Positions 43,961 to 53,002 of a DNA stretch of 64,000 bases are shown in pieces. Source of the stretch: Psococerastis gibbosa (lineage: Eukaryota; Arthropoda; Insecta; Psocodea; Psocidae). The position numbers and the translations under genes are program-made. The notes beneath the pieces are model-generated. The model saw only the letters and a list, made by a program, of their open reading frames with translations, was not told the DNA's origin and did not search any database. The first letter of the stretch is position 1; each line of letters begins with the position of its first letter. The stretch spans positions 12,766,855-12,830,854 of the forward strand of contig OZ020491.1 of assembly GCA_963971405.1 (NCBI GenBank), written 5' to 3'.

Positions 43961-45744
43961 TTACTCTAGCGAAAGCAAAAACATTGTTGATTTTACCGGC
44001 AATCAGTTGTGGTTGAACGAGTAATTCTTTGAATTCCTATATGAAAATCAAGGAGCATTGACTCGTGAAAAGTTTGGAATAAGCTTACTGTAGATGTGGG
44101 GTTACATTTGTGTGTCGGAGTGAATGAAGAGGAGCAAGGGCTGTTGAATCAATCAATCAATCAATCGTGTATTTAAATGTTAGAACCATATATGACATTA
44201 CGTCATTTTTTTTATAAATTATGTCATAAGTTAAATATAATATAATATAGTATAAGTAGCCGATGAAGATCCTTGTCAAATATTACAATACACAATTATA
44301 ATTATAACTCTCCCAGCCTATCCTCCAATGCCTCGGTCAGGGAATAGTATACCCTCCGTACGAGAGCCTTCTTCACCCGAACCTTGAAATTGCTCCTGCT
44401 CAGTGCCTTTGTGCCTTCTGAAAGGTAATTAAAAAACTTTATGCCCCAATAATTTCCGCAATCTTTGACTCTATTTATTCTAGTGAACTGCATCTGAAGA
44501 TTTCCAGCATTTCTAGTGTTATAGTTATGCACGGCTGAATTTGTTAGATAAGAGCTTCGTTCATCGAACATATACAACAGGCATTTTAGTATGTAGGCAC
44601 TGGGCAGTGTCAAAATGTCAAGTGAGATGAAGTCCTCTCTGCAGTCTTCCATGTAGCCTCTGGAGGCCAGCACTCGTATGCTTCTCCTTTGCAAGCCGAA
44701 CACTCGTGTTGCATGCACTGAGTGGCCCCATACCGAGAGAGCATACTCGATATGGCTATGAAAGCATGCAAAATAGCATGAACGTAAAACGCTGACCAAG
44801 ACACTGGACGACAGGCTACGTAGTAAGAAAATTAATACTTAATTATTTTTAAGTATACTCTCCCACAACATTAGTCTTAACATTCTAGTGGCAATTGTCT
44901 AACGAGAGCTATAGTGGAAGGAAATTCTGGAATGCAATGGATTTTCAATTATCGAAAAAGTTAATTTTTATTCGCCATAGATTGTCTTGGCGTTGTTCAG
45001 TTTTCAATAACTACTTGTATTACAGTCGTGATATCGTCGACCTGATTTATACATTTTGTTGATAAACCTTCGACATGCCGCATGACTAGAAACTTTATTA
45101 AATTTATTGCCGTACAACTCCTTTGTTAGCTTGGTCTAATTCTGCAGTGTCCATGAAAATAGTTGTATTTCGACCATCTTTAAATCATAATAAAAACGCT
45201 CCTAATTCCTGTTCATACGTCCGCAATGCCAGTTGCTTACTTATAGCTGCATATACTGTGTAACCGGCATTTTGTGTTTCTCTTCGAAAAAGGTCTATTT
45301 TCGGAACTAGTCCCCCACTATGATTAAAATTAAACAAATTATTAAATTTAAATTATAAATGTTTTTGTGTTTGATTAGTGCATGCTTCATTCTCAGATAA
45401 CATCATGGTGGCACGGTAGGGTATATTTTGTTTTGTTTTTATCGTGTTTTTATGCATTGTGTGTGCTTGATTTATGTTAGCCTATTATAAAATAGTATTT
45501 CTTATTTTTAGCAATAGTTTCACTTCATTATGTTCGAAAAAAATACTGCATTGCATAGTTAATAAGTATATCTTTAACTATGTTATTTCCTTTCTTTCAG
45601 ACATACATTTGGGTATTAAATTATGAGGAAGAATTTCGGACTGCGCTTGAAAAAGGTGTCGATGGCATCATGACTGATTATCCAACGAGATTGAAGAAAT
45701 TTTTGAAAGAACATCCGGAATATGATGGCAGTGCCAGCCGCTGA
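32318..45744 (+). CDS. GDPD1: GDPD1/GDE4-like glycerophosphodiester phosphodiesterase
   Basis: Six exons, 32318-32441, 35224-35448, 36465-36685, 36946-37079, 40988-41105 and 45601-45744, join in frame to 321 aa plus TGA (human GDPD1 about 314). In known relatives (GDE4/GDE7) the enzyme acts as a lysophospholipase D that forms lysophosphatidic acid. Residues 3-20 form an N-terminal membrane segment. HISHRGGAGEGYENT carries the catalytic His39. MLELDVHLTKD gives the metal ligands Glu66 and Asp68, and VVVSHDKNL gives His81. INIDIKVNED, TVWGNFDYKI and a second hydrophobic stretch (about 203-217, VIHLILLLYSGLLPF) follow. The last exon has YIWVLNYEEEFRTALEKGVD and IMTDYPTRLKKFL. All catalytic residues are present. 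The introns hold five foldback MITEs. GDPD3 is the alternative paralogue name. Confidence 0.93.
33080..33420 (-). pseudogene. LINE reverse transcriptase C-terminal fragment
   Basis: The - strand gives EMWVCRRILRVSWRDRVPNA, then LTVKKRKLTFFGHLMRNEKN. After a frame change comes APGRTSWLKNLRQWF and a degraded remainder. This is the end of an endonuclease/reverse transcriptase of a non-LTR element. It is broken by a frameshift near 33240 and lies in GDPD intron 1. Confidence 0.75.
34432..34565 (+). mobile_element. SINE-like repeat (GTGCGAGTCTCTACAC family), copy 2
   Basis: GTACTTGTGCGAGTCTCTAC, ATCATGCGATTGG, GACCTGTCGTAACTC, AACACAGGT, GAGGCGACTGAGGAGGTTAT and CGGATACATTCATTG, parallel to 12590 and 49203. 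Confidence 0.6.
34758..34829 (-). other. tRNA-like head, inverted copy
   Basis: 72-nt tRNA-shaped segment, the inverted partner of 34983-35054. It differs at a few positions, for example CGGCGATTAAGACG in the D arm. Confidence 0.75.
34983..35054 (+). other. tRNA-like head, direct copy
   Basis: Folds as a tRNA: acceptor GGGCTTG/CAAGCCC, a D arm with GTC/GAC, anticodon stem ACGCC/GGCGT around loop CCGGTTA, 5-nt variable region, T arm GTGGG-TTCGAAT-CCCGC, discriminator A. The anticodon would be GGT (Thr), but position 33 is C and position 37 is T, which are not seen in working tRNAs. I read it as a SINE head, not a tRNA gene. Confidence 0.75.
35463..35601. mobile_element. GTAGCAG foldback MITE, compact copy
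   Basis: 139 bp, flanked by TAA on both sides. Ends GGCGGGGTTTCCACTGGCC and, inverted, GGCGGGGTTTCCATTGACC, then CTCGCATTGCAGAATG arms and the core GTCGACGTGGTAGCAGGCAT against GTCTGCTACCACGTCAAC. It is almost a pure hairpin, starting 14 bp after the donor of GDPD exon 2. Confidence 0.9.
35743..36126. mobile_element. Nested composite MITE, copy 1
   Basis: Outer ends GGTGCCCATTCCATTGACCG and, inverted, GGCGCCCATTCCATTGACCG, with subterminal GGCTAGGGCTATTTCC and the core GACGTGGTAGCAGACATTC. At the palindrome centre (after CAAGACTTA) sits an inner element, 35814-36055, with its own ends GGTGGCGTTTCCACCGACC. After it the outer arm resumes with TAAGTCTTG. Flanks are TAA and TTA. In GDPD intron 2. 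Confidence 0.9.
35814..36055. mobile_element. Inner MITE of composite copy 1
   Basis: Perfectly inverted ends GGTGGCGTTTCCACCGACC, then CTCGCATTGCAGAAT arms. The interior has CTATGCCATAGTTAAAATTG, ATCAATGATCATACAG and AATTAAAAAATGGCGTCAT, matching the interior of the element at 477-882. Confidence 0.85.
37160..37435 (+). repeat. Dispersed repeat, diverged relative of 43550
   Basis: GTTTTTTGGAATTATTGGA, TTGTTTCCGTAAGAATTTTT, GGTTCTCGTCC, GTGGACAAGCTGAGTCATG, TTACCATTGACATTGTAACA and GGCGTTAGCTTGTCTTAACC match 43550-43735. The family resembles that at 8225/58225. In GDPD intron 4. Confidence 0.55.
37787..38170. mobile_element. Nested composite MITE, copy 2
   Basis: Outer ends GGCGCCCATTCCACCGACCG on both sides in inverted orientation, flanked by ATA (37784-37786, 38171-38173). 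The inner element 37858-38099 is inserted at the same CAAGACTTA/TAAGTCTTG junction as in copy 1, and the lengths are the same (384 and 242 bp). The inner element lies in the opposite orientation, judging by the interior words. GDPD intron 4. Confidence 0.9.
38471..38660 (+). mobile_element. tRNA-derived SINE (ACATGCCCTCC family), copy 4
   Basis: AGGACATGCAGATTAGTGGT, GACTTTCACCCGGAAGGTTA, GTTCGAGTCCCACACTTGC, TACATTTTCTGGCCATGC and AGGGCATGTAAAGCAGGCGG, then a shortened CTCCGCTAGGTTGGC tail. In GDPD intron 4. Confidence 0.8.
39770..39899. mobile_element. GTAGCAG foldback MITE
   Basis: 130 bp, nearly perfect hairpin. Ends AGCGGGGATTCCACCGACCT and, inverted, GGCGGGGATTCCACCGACCT, then CGCATTT and AGTGATCCAGATATTGACG arms, with the core GACGTGGTAGCAGATT against TGTCTGCTACCACGTC. 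The first base is mutated from G to A. Flanks TAA/TAT. GDPD intron 4. Confidence 0.85.
39920..40002 (-). repeat. CTGT-type repeat, end fragment
   Basis: TCCGTTTAAATCTCGGAATCG, CATTTCGACCATCACAAGGC and TTTCCTTATACTAACG are the inverted start of the repeat at 11147 and 51323. Confidence 0.6.
42286..42428. mobile_element. GTAGCAG foldback MITE
   Basis: 143 bp, almost perfect hairpin. Ends GGCGGCTATTCCACCGACGT inverted on the right, arms GGATTTTCAATGTGAATGTG, core CATGACGTGGTAGCAGATAT against ATGTCTGCTACCACGTCATG. Flanks TAA and TTA. Its end sequence differs from the GGCGGGG members while the core is retained. GDPD intron 5. Confidence 0.9.
42577..42944. mobile_element. Inverted-repeat element (TTCAAAATGTTTTGTAAAC type)
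   Basis: Ends TTCAAAATGTTTTGTAAACA and the exact inverse at 42925-42944. A half-copy lies near 27465-27670. The element is followed 30 bp later by another inverted-repeat element (42974). GDPD intron 5. Confidence 0.7.
42974..43189. mobile_element. Inverted-repeat element (ATGAGGAGCTTGG type), copy 2
   Basis: ATGAGGAAGCTGTTTACAAAC at the left and GTTTGTAACAAAGCTCCTCAT-like sequence at the right; the interior matches the reverse complement of 23473-23708. Confidence 0.65.
43550..43735 (+). repeat. Dispersed repeat, relative of 37160
   Basis: CCAATCACCCCATCAGTTTT, TTGTTTCCGAATGAATTTCT, AGCTGGTTCTCTCC, GCTTACCATTCACATTGTAA and CAGGTGTTGGCTCGACTTAA. Confidence 0.5.
43919..43953. repeat. Poly(A) run
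   Basis: About 34 consecutive A residues on the + strand. It does not obviously end any recognised retroposon copy, so its origin is open. Confidence 0.8.
44146..44830 (-). pseudogene. LINE 3' end with open C-terminal frame and (TTGA)n tail
   Basis: The - strand frame 44799-44302 (165 codons) reads CYFACFHSHIEYALSVWGHS, then VFGLQRRSIRVLASRGYMED, LDILTLPSAYILKCLLYMFD, HNYNTRNAGNLQMQFTRINR and WGIKFFNYLSEGTKALSRSN. This is the thumb/C-terminal part of a jockey/CR1-like reverse transcriptase. It has no stop or frameshift across that length. Beyond the stop, the - strand ends in a (TTGA)n tract (44146-44166) where the 3' tail should be. The 5' part, with endonuclease and catalytic reverse transcriptase, is missing (5' truncation). 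The intact frame suggests a fairly young copy. GDPD intron 5. Confidence 0.8.
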
Positions 45745-45901
45745 ACTGCTTTGCTGTAGCCATTTAATATGTTGGCACTCTTGAAGCGCAGAGTTTTTTC
45801 CATTGTGAAAGCTGGTAAAAGTGAAGCCTTCTTTTTATTTATTTTTTATGTAAAAGAGTATTAAAACCATGTTAAAGGTACTTGAAAAGTTGTTCAAACC
45901 T

Positions 45902-45907
45902 AATAAA
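45902..45907 (+). promoter_or_regulatory. Candidate poly(A) signal of the GDPD gene
   Basis: AATAAA lies 158 nt after the TGA. A second one is at 46078-46083. Confidence 0.45.
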
Positions 45908-46498
45908 GGTTATATCAAAGATATTTTCCTTATTAAAATGTATCGATAAGCAAAATGACCTCTGTCCGCCATATTGTTTACTTGTTGCTATTTTTTAATG
46001 GATGGTGGATGTTCACTTAGTAATTCGTTAATCATCAGTCGGTTGCTGGTTAAAAAAATGAAATGAAAATGAAGTAAAATAAATTCCATATGTAATACAA
46101 CTGCTTGATATGCTCGAAATGGAGCTATTTGAAAAAATGGAAATTGGTCGCTTATTTATTCATGCTAACTTAGAATTTTTCAATATTTGAGCGCTTTCTT
46201 TAAGTCTCGACGAGATGAAAAACTCTCTAATGGGTTAAGACCAGTAGGTTTTTTAGACAATTTTGCTATGTTTTCTCTATAATAGTTTTTATATCGATTG
46301 CTGTCAGAGTAATAATTATTATGAGAGTTTACCAATGGGAAGATAGCCTCAAAGGAAAGTGAAAGTGAAATTAGGAAAGCGGATTATTTCTATTGCATTG
46401 ATTGAGTTACAACTTTGTGCACAGATACGACCGTTAAAACACTCCATACTGCTTTATTATTATTATTATTATATTGATCCAATACAATACATTATATT

Positions 46499-46796
46499 TA
46501 AGGCACTATATACCCGGGTATTGTCATCCGCCATGTTGTCTCCCATATTTCCTATATGGTAAGTATTGTAAGAAAAGTAAAAGATTGAAAAATATCGAAA
46601 AAAAAAACTAATACACGTTTTAGTAATTTTTTATTAAACACTTCCGTAATTGGTAGCACGTTTTTTAAATAAGAATAAATAAACAACGATAAATTTCTAA
46701 AAATAAATAGGTGAACACCCAATGCTTGGCTTATACACCAGACTTATAATGGATACAATATGGCGGATGACAATACCTGGCTAATATAGAGCCCTA
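46499..46796. mobile_element. hAT-like MITE with perfect 8-bp target duplication
   Basis: The flanks are identical 8-mers ATTATATT (46491-46498 and 46797-46804). The ends are TAAGGCACTATATACCCGGG and, inverted, TAGGGCTCTATATTAGCCAG. They are followed by TATTGTCATCCGCCATNTTG-like arms that are nearly identical in inverted orientation. 298 bp, no transposase frame. Confidence 0.85.
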
Positions 46797-47870
46797 ATTA
46801 TATTGATACAATAAAATCATGTACCGCAAGGCTTCAGTCAGCCCGTGTGCGGTTTCGCTTTTGGATATACAGTACTTGTAATTCAATCGCAATACAATAC
46901 AGTAGTTAAATAATTAATTATTGGTTAGTAGTATTAATCACCCCATTCCCATACAAAGTTCTATGTAAACCGTCGAATTAGCCTGAATTGCCTTCCCTAT
47001 AATCCTTAAATACAGCTAACCTTGAACATATTGTGTGTATTTATTTATAAATTGAAAAAATTATGCTATGTATATTGTAATATCTATCTACCTAGTATAT
47101 ACAGACTTACAGTATATTCAATATAGTCAAAAATTAAGAAACATGGTAGTTTTGACCAAGAAACTTGCCACAAATTTGGTAAAAGGAGGAAAATAAAAAT
47201 GGAAATGGCGCTATAGCTCACTAAAAAACATGGATTGACCTCGATAGTTTTGGGGCAGTTTACCGAATCGGGCATTTGTTATAGTGAAGAATATCGGAGA
47301 TTCTGTACATAAAGTGAACAATAACGGTATAGGGAGCATATTAGAATCCTTATTCTATCAAAGCAATAGGCATAGCTTATTGGAAACTCATTGCTTTGGG
47401 TAGTAACTCTAGCTTAATTGCCAATAGCCTGTCAGAACTTGCAAACACTTGCTCGGATCTGATGGAAATCTAATCTTTCTTTAGCTTTCCTTTGAGATCA
47501 TCATCCCCATTGTAACCGGAACAAATCAGAAGCTTTGGTGTGTATTTCTTTGTTGTGTAGGCTATAGCACTGCTAAGCTGTGCCCTAGTCAGAAGGTGGG
47601 TAAATATTTTTGAGATATTCTAAATGTCGTCTGTCTCGCTATGTTGTATCTTCATTGTCTTTCATCAAAATGTCTTAATGTTAAACTAGTACATTATAAA
47701 TAGGTCCGTAACTCAGCTAAATGTGATCCAGTGTGTTTTATATTGTATTTTTGGTATAGGTATTGATTGTGTAATTCCGAGTTAAAAGTATTTACAGTCC
47801 CATAACACCTTTGGTTCCGATCGATAGAAATGATATCGGTTGGCATACGTGTTTGTAACTTCGTCCCACT

Positions 47871-48058
47871 TAGAGTTCTATATAGGACTAGGAGAGGTAC
47901 GACATTCTCTTCCTGACAGAAATATTTTTTTGAATTTCTGGGGTCACTTACCACGACTCCTATGACCAGCCATTGAAAGAAACGTACCAGGTGGCCCCAG
48001 GATTCAAAAAATATTTTTGGTGCTCTTGAATGTCCCATCTCTGCTACAGAGAACTCTA
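47871..48058. mobile_element. hAT-like MITE (TAGAGTTCT type)
   Basis: Ends TAGAGTTCTATATAGGACTA and, inverted, TAGAGTTCTCTGTAGCAGAG. Flanks GTCCCACT (47863-47870) and GTTCCACT (48059-48066), an 8-bp duplication with one change. The long - strand frame across it (47694-48065) crosses the element and is not a gene. Confidence 0.75.
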
Positions 48059-48275
48059 GTTCCACTTAAGATTACTTTATCCGAAAAAAGGAATTACAAA
48101 AAATCTGTTCAGAGTGGGACTGCACTATAGTTTAGATGGTAACCCGATGTCCCTGAGTCCCACTCAGTCCAGATTTTTTCAATTTCTTTTTCCAGATGTA
48201 ATAATGTTCAGAGGAGGTTGTATTATCAAGTTAATTGTATGACCTTATAATGCTATAATTAGAAATTGATAGTAA

Positions 48276-48669
48276 TAGAATTCTAAACAAACAAAAATTT
48301 ATTTTTGAAATGGATTCTACTTAAAGAAAGGGGGGAAACCTTCAAATTTACACTGATATCCAAAGATGTAGTTTATTTATATAAAAACAAAAAAAGACAA
48401 TGATTTTTTAACCAGTCCGCAAATACGCGCCATTTTAAAGATGACGTCCCGCTTGAGGCTTGAAGGAAGGGGATTTAGGAAACGTACACGTGCAAGCGCG
48501 ACGGCATTTTTTAAAATGGCGCACATTTCAATTTTTTTTTTTAAATTAATAAACTACAAATCTTTGGATATTACAGTAGTGTAAATTTGAAAGTTTCCTC
48601 TATTTTCATGTACAATAGAATCTTTTAAGTCGACCGGAACTCTTTCCCAGTTAGAAAGTTAGAACTCTA
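48276..48669. mobile_element. Inverted-repeat MITE (TAGAGTTCTAA type), copy 2
   Basis: TAGAATTCTAAAC on the left and TTAGAACTCTA on the right, with shared interior words (TTTTGAAATGGATTCTACTT, AAATTTGAAAGTTTCCTCTA) that match 15624-15988. The ends resemble those of the hAT-like element at 47871, only about 200 bp away. Confidence 0.7.
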
Positions 48670-49202
48670 TTAGCAGCACTTAAAGTTCCTTCGAAGTAAC
48701 CGTCACTTATGCTACCTACCTGACAGATTTCAAGTTGCGACGCCTTCATAACGCATATCCCTGTTTGGAATATAAGGTGAAGGAGTAATGGGCAATTAAT
48801 CGGACGCAGCCTAAATAGGAGCAATTGTACCTCACTACAAGTTTATCGCAGAATCTCTGATTTTGTTGCATGCATGTTGTTAGATGTATGATGTAGGACT
48901 TCATATGAAATCCTTCTAGGGTATGTTAATAGAACTCTTCTGTTTATCCTCAGACCTCAACACGTTAGGTTTTAGGTATACTGGTGAGTCTAGGGGACAA
49001 GGAATCGTCGCAGCTTACGGGACTTCCAGATGCACTGACGCAAAATGTATTACTGTAATAACAATGCGTACCATGCTGTTTAACAATAAGCTGCGGTTAA
49101 AAATGTAAACAGGACAATTTTAGAATGAAAAGCACTACTCTCAAATTGTCTTGCTTACATTTTTAACCCCGAAATAAGTTCGACTTCGATAGCAAGTTGG
49201 TA

Positions 49203-49345
49203 GCGTGCTTGTACTTGCGCGAGTCTCTACATGCTATGCGATGGGAGACGTGTCGTAACTCAACACAAGTACTAACCTACAGAGGCGACTGAAGAGGTCA
49301 ATCGAATACATTCATTAAAACGTTTGCATGCGATTACCCTTTTTT
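49203..49345 (+). mobile_element. SINE-like repeat (GTGCGAGTCTCTACAC family), copy 3
   Basis: CTTGTACTTGCGCGAGTCTC, ATGCTATGCGATGGGAGACG, TGTCGTAACTCAACACAAGT, AGAGGCGACTGAAGAGGTCA and ACATTCATT. Confidence 0.6.
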
Positions 49346-51238
49346 ATAGGAAAGATTAAATTAAGATTAATTAAGTGAATACTAAACGGCATGGTAGGCC
49401 CGCTGGAGACGAACTATGGCGTTAAAAAATAACTTATTTTGTTGTTGAAAACGTAAACAAAGCAATTTTGAGTAGCGCATTGCATGGGTTAATAATTGTA
49501 AGAGTGGGCCGAAAGACCCAAAATTCGCCCATATGGAAACTAAAGCCAATTTTCTTTCTTTCTTTCTAAAAATACTATTTTGTTAAAATTTTGAACCCCA
49601 GAATAAGTCATATTTTAAAGCCATTGTGCTCCTGCTGGAGGTACCATGTATTAAGCCAATGCATATCTTAGGCCTGGGCCTGGGCAATGGTGAAGGCGTC
49701 CCTGCCACCAGAGAGTTCATTCATAGTCTGAACTCGACAGTAGGTATTGCACTCTGGCATAACCCACCATTTATTTTTTCAATAGGTCTATTTTCTTATA
49801 TTTTTTAATTTAATATTCTAAGGAAACCAACTAGATCACATTTTCCGTAAATAATTTATTTTCTTAAATGTGTGAAGAAAAAACAAGATAACGGCCACAA
49901 TAGTTTTTATGTAAAAATTGATGTATCTTGATGTATAACATTAAATTGTGGAGTTTGCGGTTGCTGAGAGAGAATTAATTAAAAATCAATGTAATTGAAG
50001 ACTTTGCCGGAAATTCTGTGCATTGCAAAATGGGCATTTATTCCGATAGTCCTTTCAGTTGCTGCCAATAATCCGTAGCCTATAATATGCCGAATGTTTG
50101 TGACCAAAACTGAGCAGAAGAACTTGTTAACTTAATGTGACTTTACAGATGAGTTTTTATTTTTCGTTAATATGATTGGTTTTGGAGGAGGGAAGAAAAA
50201 AGTATTTTGAAACTAGAGTTCACAAAATAATTTATGGTATATGTACACGATTTGATAGCTATCTTAATGTCACTATTTTGATGTAACAGGCCAATAAATG
50301 TAACTATTTTGGATACTGTGCAGTTTTTTCGTTTTAACCTAATGTTTTAACCCTTGCAAAATTATTGTATTCCCTCAGAAAAACAAGATTGCAAATAATA
50401 TTTAATGTTTTTTGACTTTCTGAAGCAAAGATGAAATGAGAAGTAGACAGTCTCTGATGATCAATTAGGTACCGAAGTTTGGTAAAATGAATTGAAACTT
50501 AGACGTTATTGCATTTAGGGAAATACGCCATCAAAAGCTTTTCATTCAAGTACACAGTATCCCCCCCCATTAAAGTATTTATTATAAGAAAGATAAACCT
50601 TTCCCAAGGTGTAAATTCACATTTTTGTGACTCTTAGAAAAAAATAATATCATACCACAGGACTGCGAATTGATAGATCATAGATCCGGACCTTCACTGG
50701 AAAGACAATAACGATCTCGGGTCTCCGACTCTCATGAGTCCTATTCTTGTCAAATTAATTGATCTACAATACAAATAATGCATACATACATTACATACAT
50801 TTTTTGTACTAAAAAATTCGAATCCGTCCCACAGCAGGCTGTGGCCATTCAAACCACATATAGGCTGAAACTAAGATCTAGATCCGGCCCTGCGCTGGAA
50901 AAACATCAAAGTAACGGTTTCGATTCGGGTCATCGATTCTCATCAGTTAAATTAATATTCTTTTTTCTTACCGAATTAATAGATCTAAAATAATTTTTTT
51001 GAAATAAACATAATAGTCTCCTTAGTAACTTTGTAAAACTTGCTGTCACTCATTGTTAAAAATTATTACTTAGTACAGTTTTACGTAATAAAATAAAATA
51101 CACGCCATCGTCAAGTGCAATTGAAAACAGAAAAAACAAAACGGTTTGCAAGCCAAAACGCATTGTCAAGATACACACAGCATCGCATAAAGTAAACAAT
51201 TTTAAATTAAACATTTAAACAATTTTTTAAACATTTAA

Positions 51239-51440
51239 GAGTGTACAGCCCGTAGGAAATTGGCAGCCCGAAATTTAATACTTTTTATTTTTTATTTAGT
51301 TAACTATAAGCATGTTATTGTTTTCCAATTTATACGTAGTGTAAGGAAAGCTTTGTGATGGTCGAAATTTTCGATTTCGAGATTTCAACGGATTTACACG
51401 TTTTCAAGTCCCAGGAACGAAATGTCTATCTGTCTGTCTA

Positions 51441-51473
<33 letters not shown>

Positions 51474-52493
51474 GTATCGATTTCCGGGCAAACTACTCGG
51501 CCGATTTTGATGAAATTTAGCATGTGGGTTAACAAAAATCATACCTCGGGACCATTTTTTTTTTATTTTGGGCCAATTCAATTTGGGGGGTTTTTATTCT
51601 AAAAAAAACTCAAAAAACGTCTCAAAAAATTATTTCTCCAAAACGGCTCCTAGGATTTCTTTTAAATTCTCATATATTGTAGTCGTTATTAATGTTGACA
51701 AAATGCGGGGGGTCGCTTGCCCCTTGATAGTTTGCTTCTGGGGGTAAAAAAATAAAAATCACTAAATTTTTATGAAAAATGACTAAAAAATAATTTTTCT
51801 GCGAAACCTTTCTATCGATGATTTCTACCTTTAGGCATGTTTTAGGTGTTAAATTGAGTAACGAAACCGGATAGGTTGCTTTCCCAAAAAAATATTTAGT
51901 TTTGAACAAAAAATCATTTTTTGAAAAAAAATGATAAAAAATTCGCGCTCAAATGCATTGCGTGCCCTGCCATTATTGCTGTGAGGTAATGTAATGTAAT
52001 GTCTGACCTATCTGGAATTTATCTCACTTCCAGTGACGTCAGGTGGACAACCCCCCCCCCCCCCTGCCCCCTTAGATATCGGAAATTTAACCACTGGAAA
52101 ATTATTTACCATGAAATTACTCATTTTCTCTAACTACTAATGTTGATAAATTGGAAAGCATGTACGAGTAAACTCGGACCGGTTCTCAAAGATTCGGCTC
52201 ATCAAAGTTGTAAAAGTCTACTTCATGCATCATATTATAAGATATTTTTAATTTTCGAAATTGTAGTTTTTTTATAAACATGCAAATATTTTATAAACAA
52301 TAACTTTTCACGTATTATCGATTTTATAAAAAAAACTACAATTTCGAAAACTAAAAATACCTTAATAGATGATACATGAAGTAGTCTTCTACAACTTAGA
52401 TTTGCCAAATTTTTAATAACATGCTTAGTTAATTAAATAAAAAATAAAAAGTATTAAATTTCGGGCTGCCACTTTCCTACGGGCTGTACACTC
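51239..52493. mobile_element. TTAA-type (piggyBac-like) non-autonomous element, 1.26 kb
   Basis: Flanked by TTAA at 51235-51238 and 52494-52497. The terminal inverted repeats are about 75 bp: left GAGTGTACAGCCCGTAGGAA with ATTTCGGGCTGCC complement words and TTTATTTAGTTAAC, and the right is the mirror. TTAA target choice is the piggyBac hallmark, but the GAGTGTACAG end is not the usual CCCT-type piggyBac end, so the class is provisional. No transposase is encoded. A full CTGT-type repeat (51323-52187) fills most of the interior. A solo right end lies at 7050-7140, also followed by TTAA. Confidence 0.75.
51323..52187 (+). repeat. CTGT-type dispersed repeat inside the TTAA element
   Basis: Matches 11147-12040: start word CCAATTTATACGTAGTGTAA, CTGTCTGT array (51425-51474), CGGGCAAACTACTCGGCCG, complement-strand PEANYQGASDPPHFVNINND, C-run, end CTCGGACCGGTTCT. 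Confidence 0.75.
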
Positions 52494-52732
52494 TTAAACA
52501 TTTTTAACAACGTGGGAATCATTTTTTGGACTAAAAAAATTCGAATCCTCCCCGCAGACTGTAGCCATTCAAACCAAATGGCTGCAGAGTAAAGTCCATA
52601 CATACTGTATATTGGTGTTCTGTCGTAAGGTCCTGATCCGACCCCGCGCTGGAAAAACATGTAAGACGGTTCTCGGCTCACCGAATCTCGTCAGTCGTAT
52701 TCTTGCCGAATTAGTAGATCTACAATTGGTAC

Positions 52733-53002
52733 CAGGGGTGGATTTGGCTTTTGTGTGGATGTAGGCACTGCCTCTGTCGCGGACATAATTATTGTATGTA
52801 TAGGGGGGGGGGGGGAGAGGGACTGTTCACTAATACCACTTTTTTATAATCAAAATAAACTACTTTCTTATCCTTAACTAAAATGTTAAACATAATTATT
52901 TTAATTTTTTTTACTTAATATGCACACCAAAAAAATTAAAGTATATTCGCGCGCGCGGATATAGGCATTTGCCTCATTTGCCTACTGGTAAATCCGCCAC
53001 TG
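52733..53002. mobile_element. hAT-like element (CAGTGGCGGATTT ends)
   Basis: Ends CAGGGGTGGATTTGG and, inverted, CAGTGGCGGATTTACC. Flanks ATTGGTAC (52725-52732) and ATAGGTAC (53003-53010), an 8-bp duplication with one change. 270 bp with a G-run and GCGCGCGCGG near the right end. It is inserted inside a copy of the GATCCGGCCCTGCGCTGG block family. Confidence 0.75.

Noticed and set aside
44146-44166. CRISPR-like or satellite array
   Set aside because: Only four TCAA units; explained as a LINE tail. No direct repeats with unique spacers were found in the window.
47694-48065. 123-codon - strand frame
   Set aside because: It crosses a hAT-like MITE with readable target duplications, so the frame is assembled from repeat and flank.
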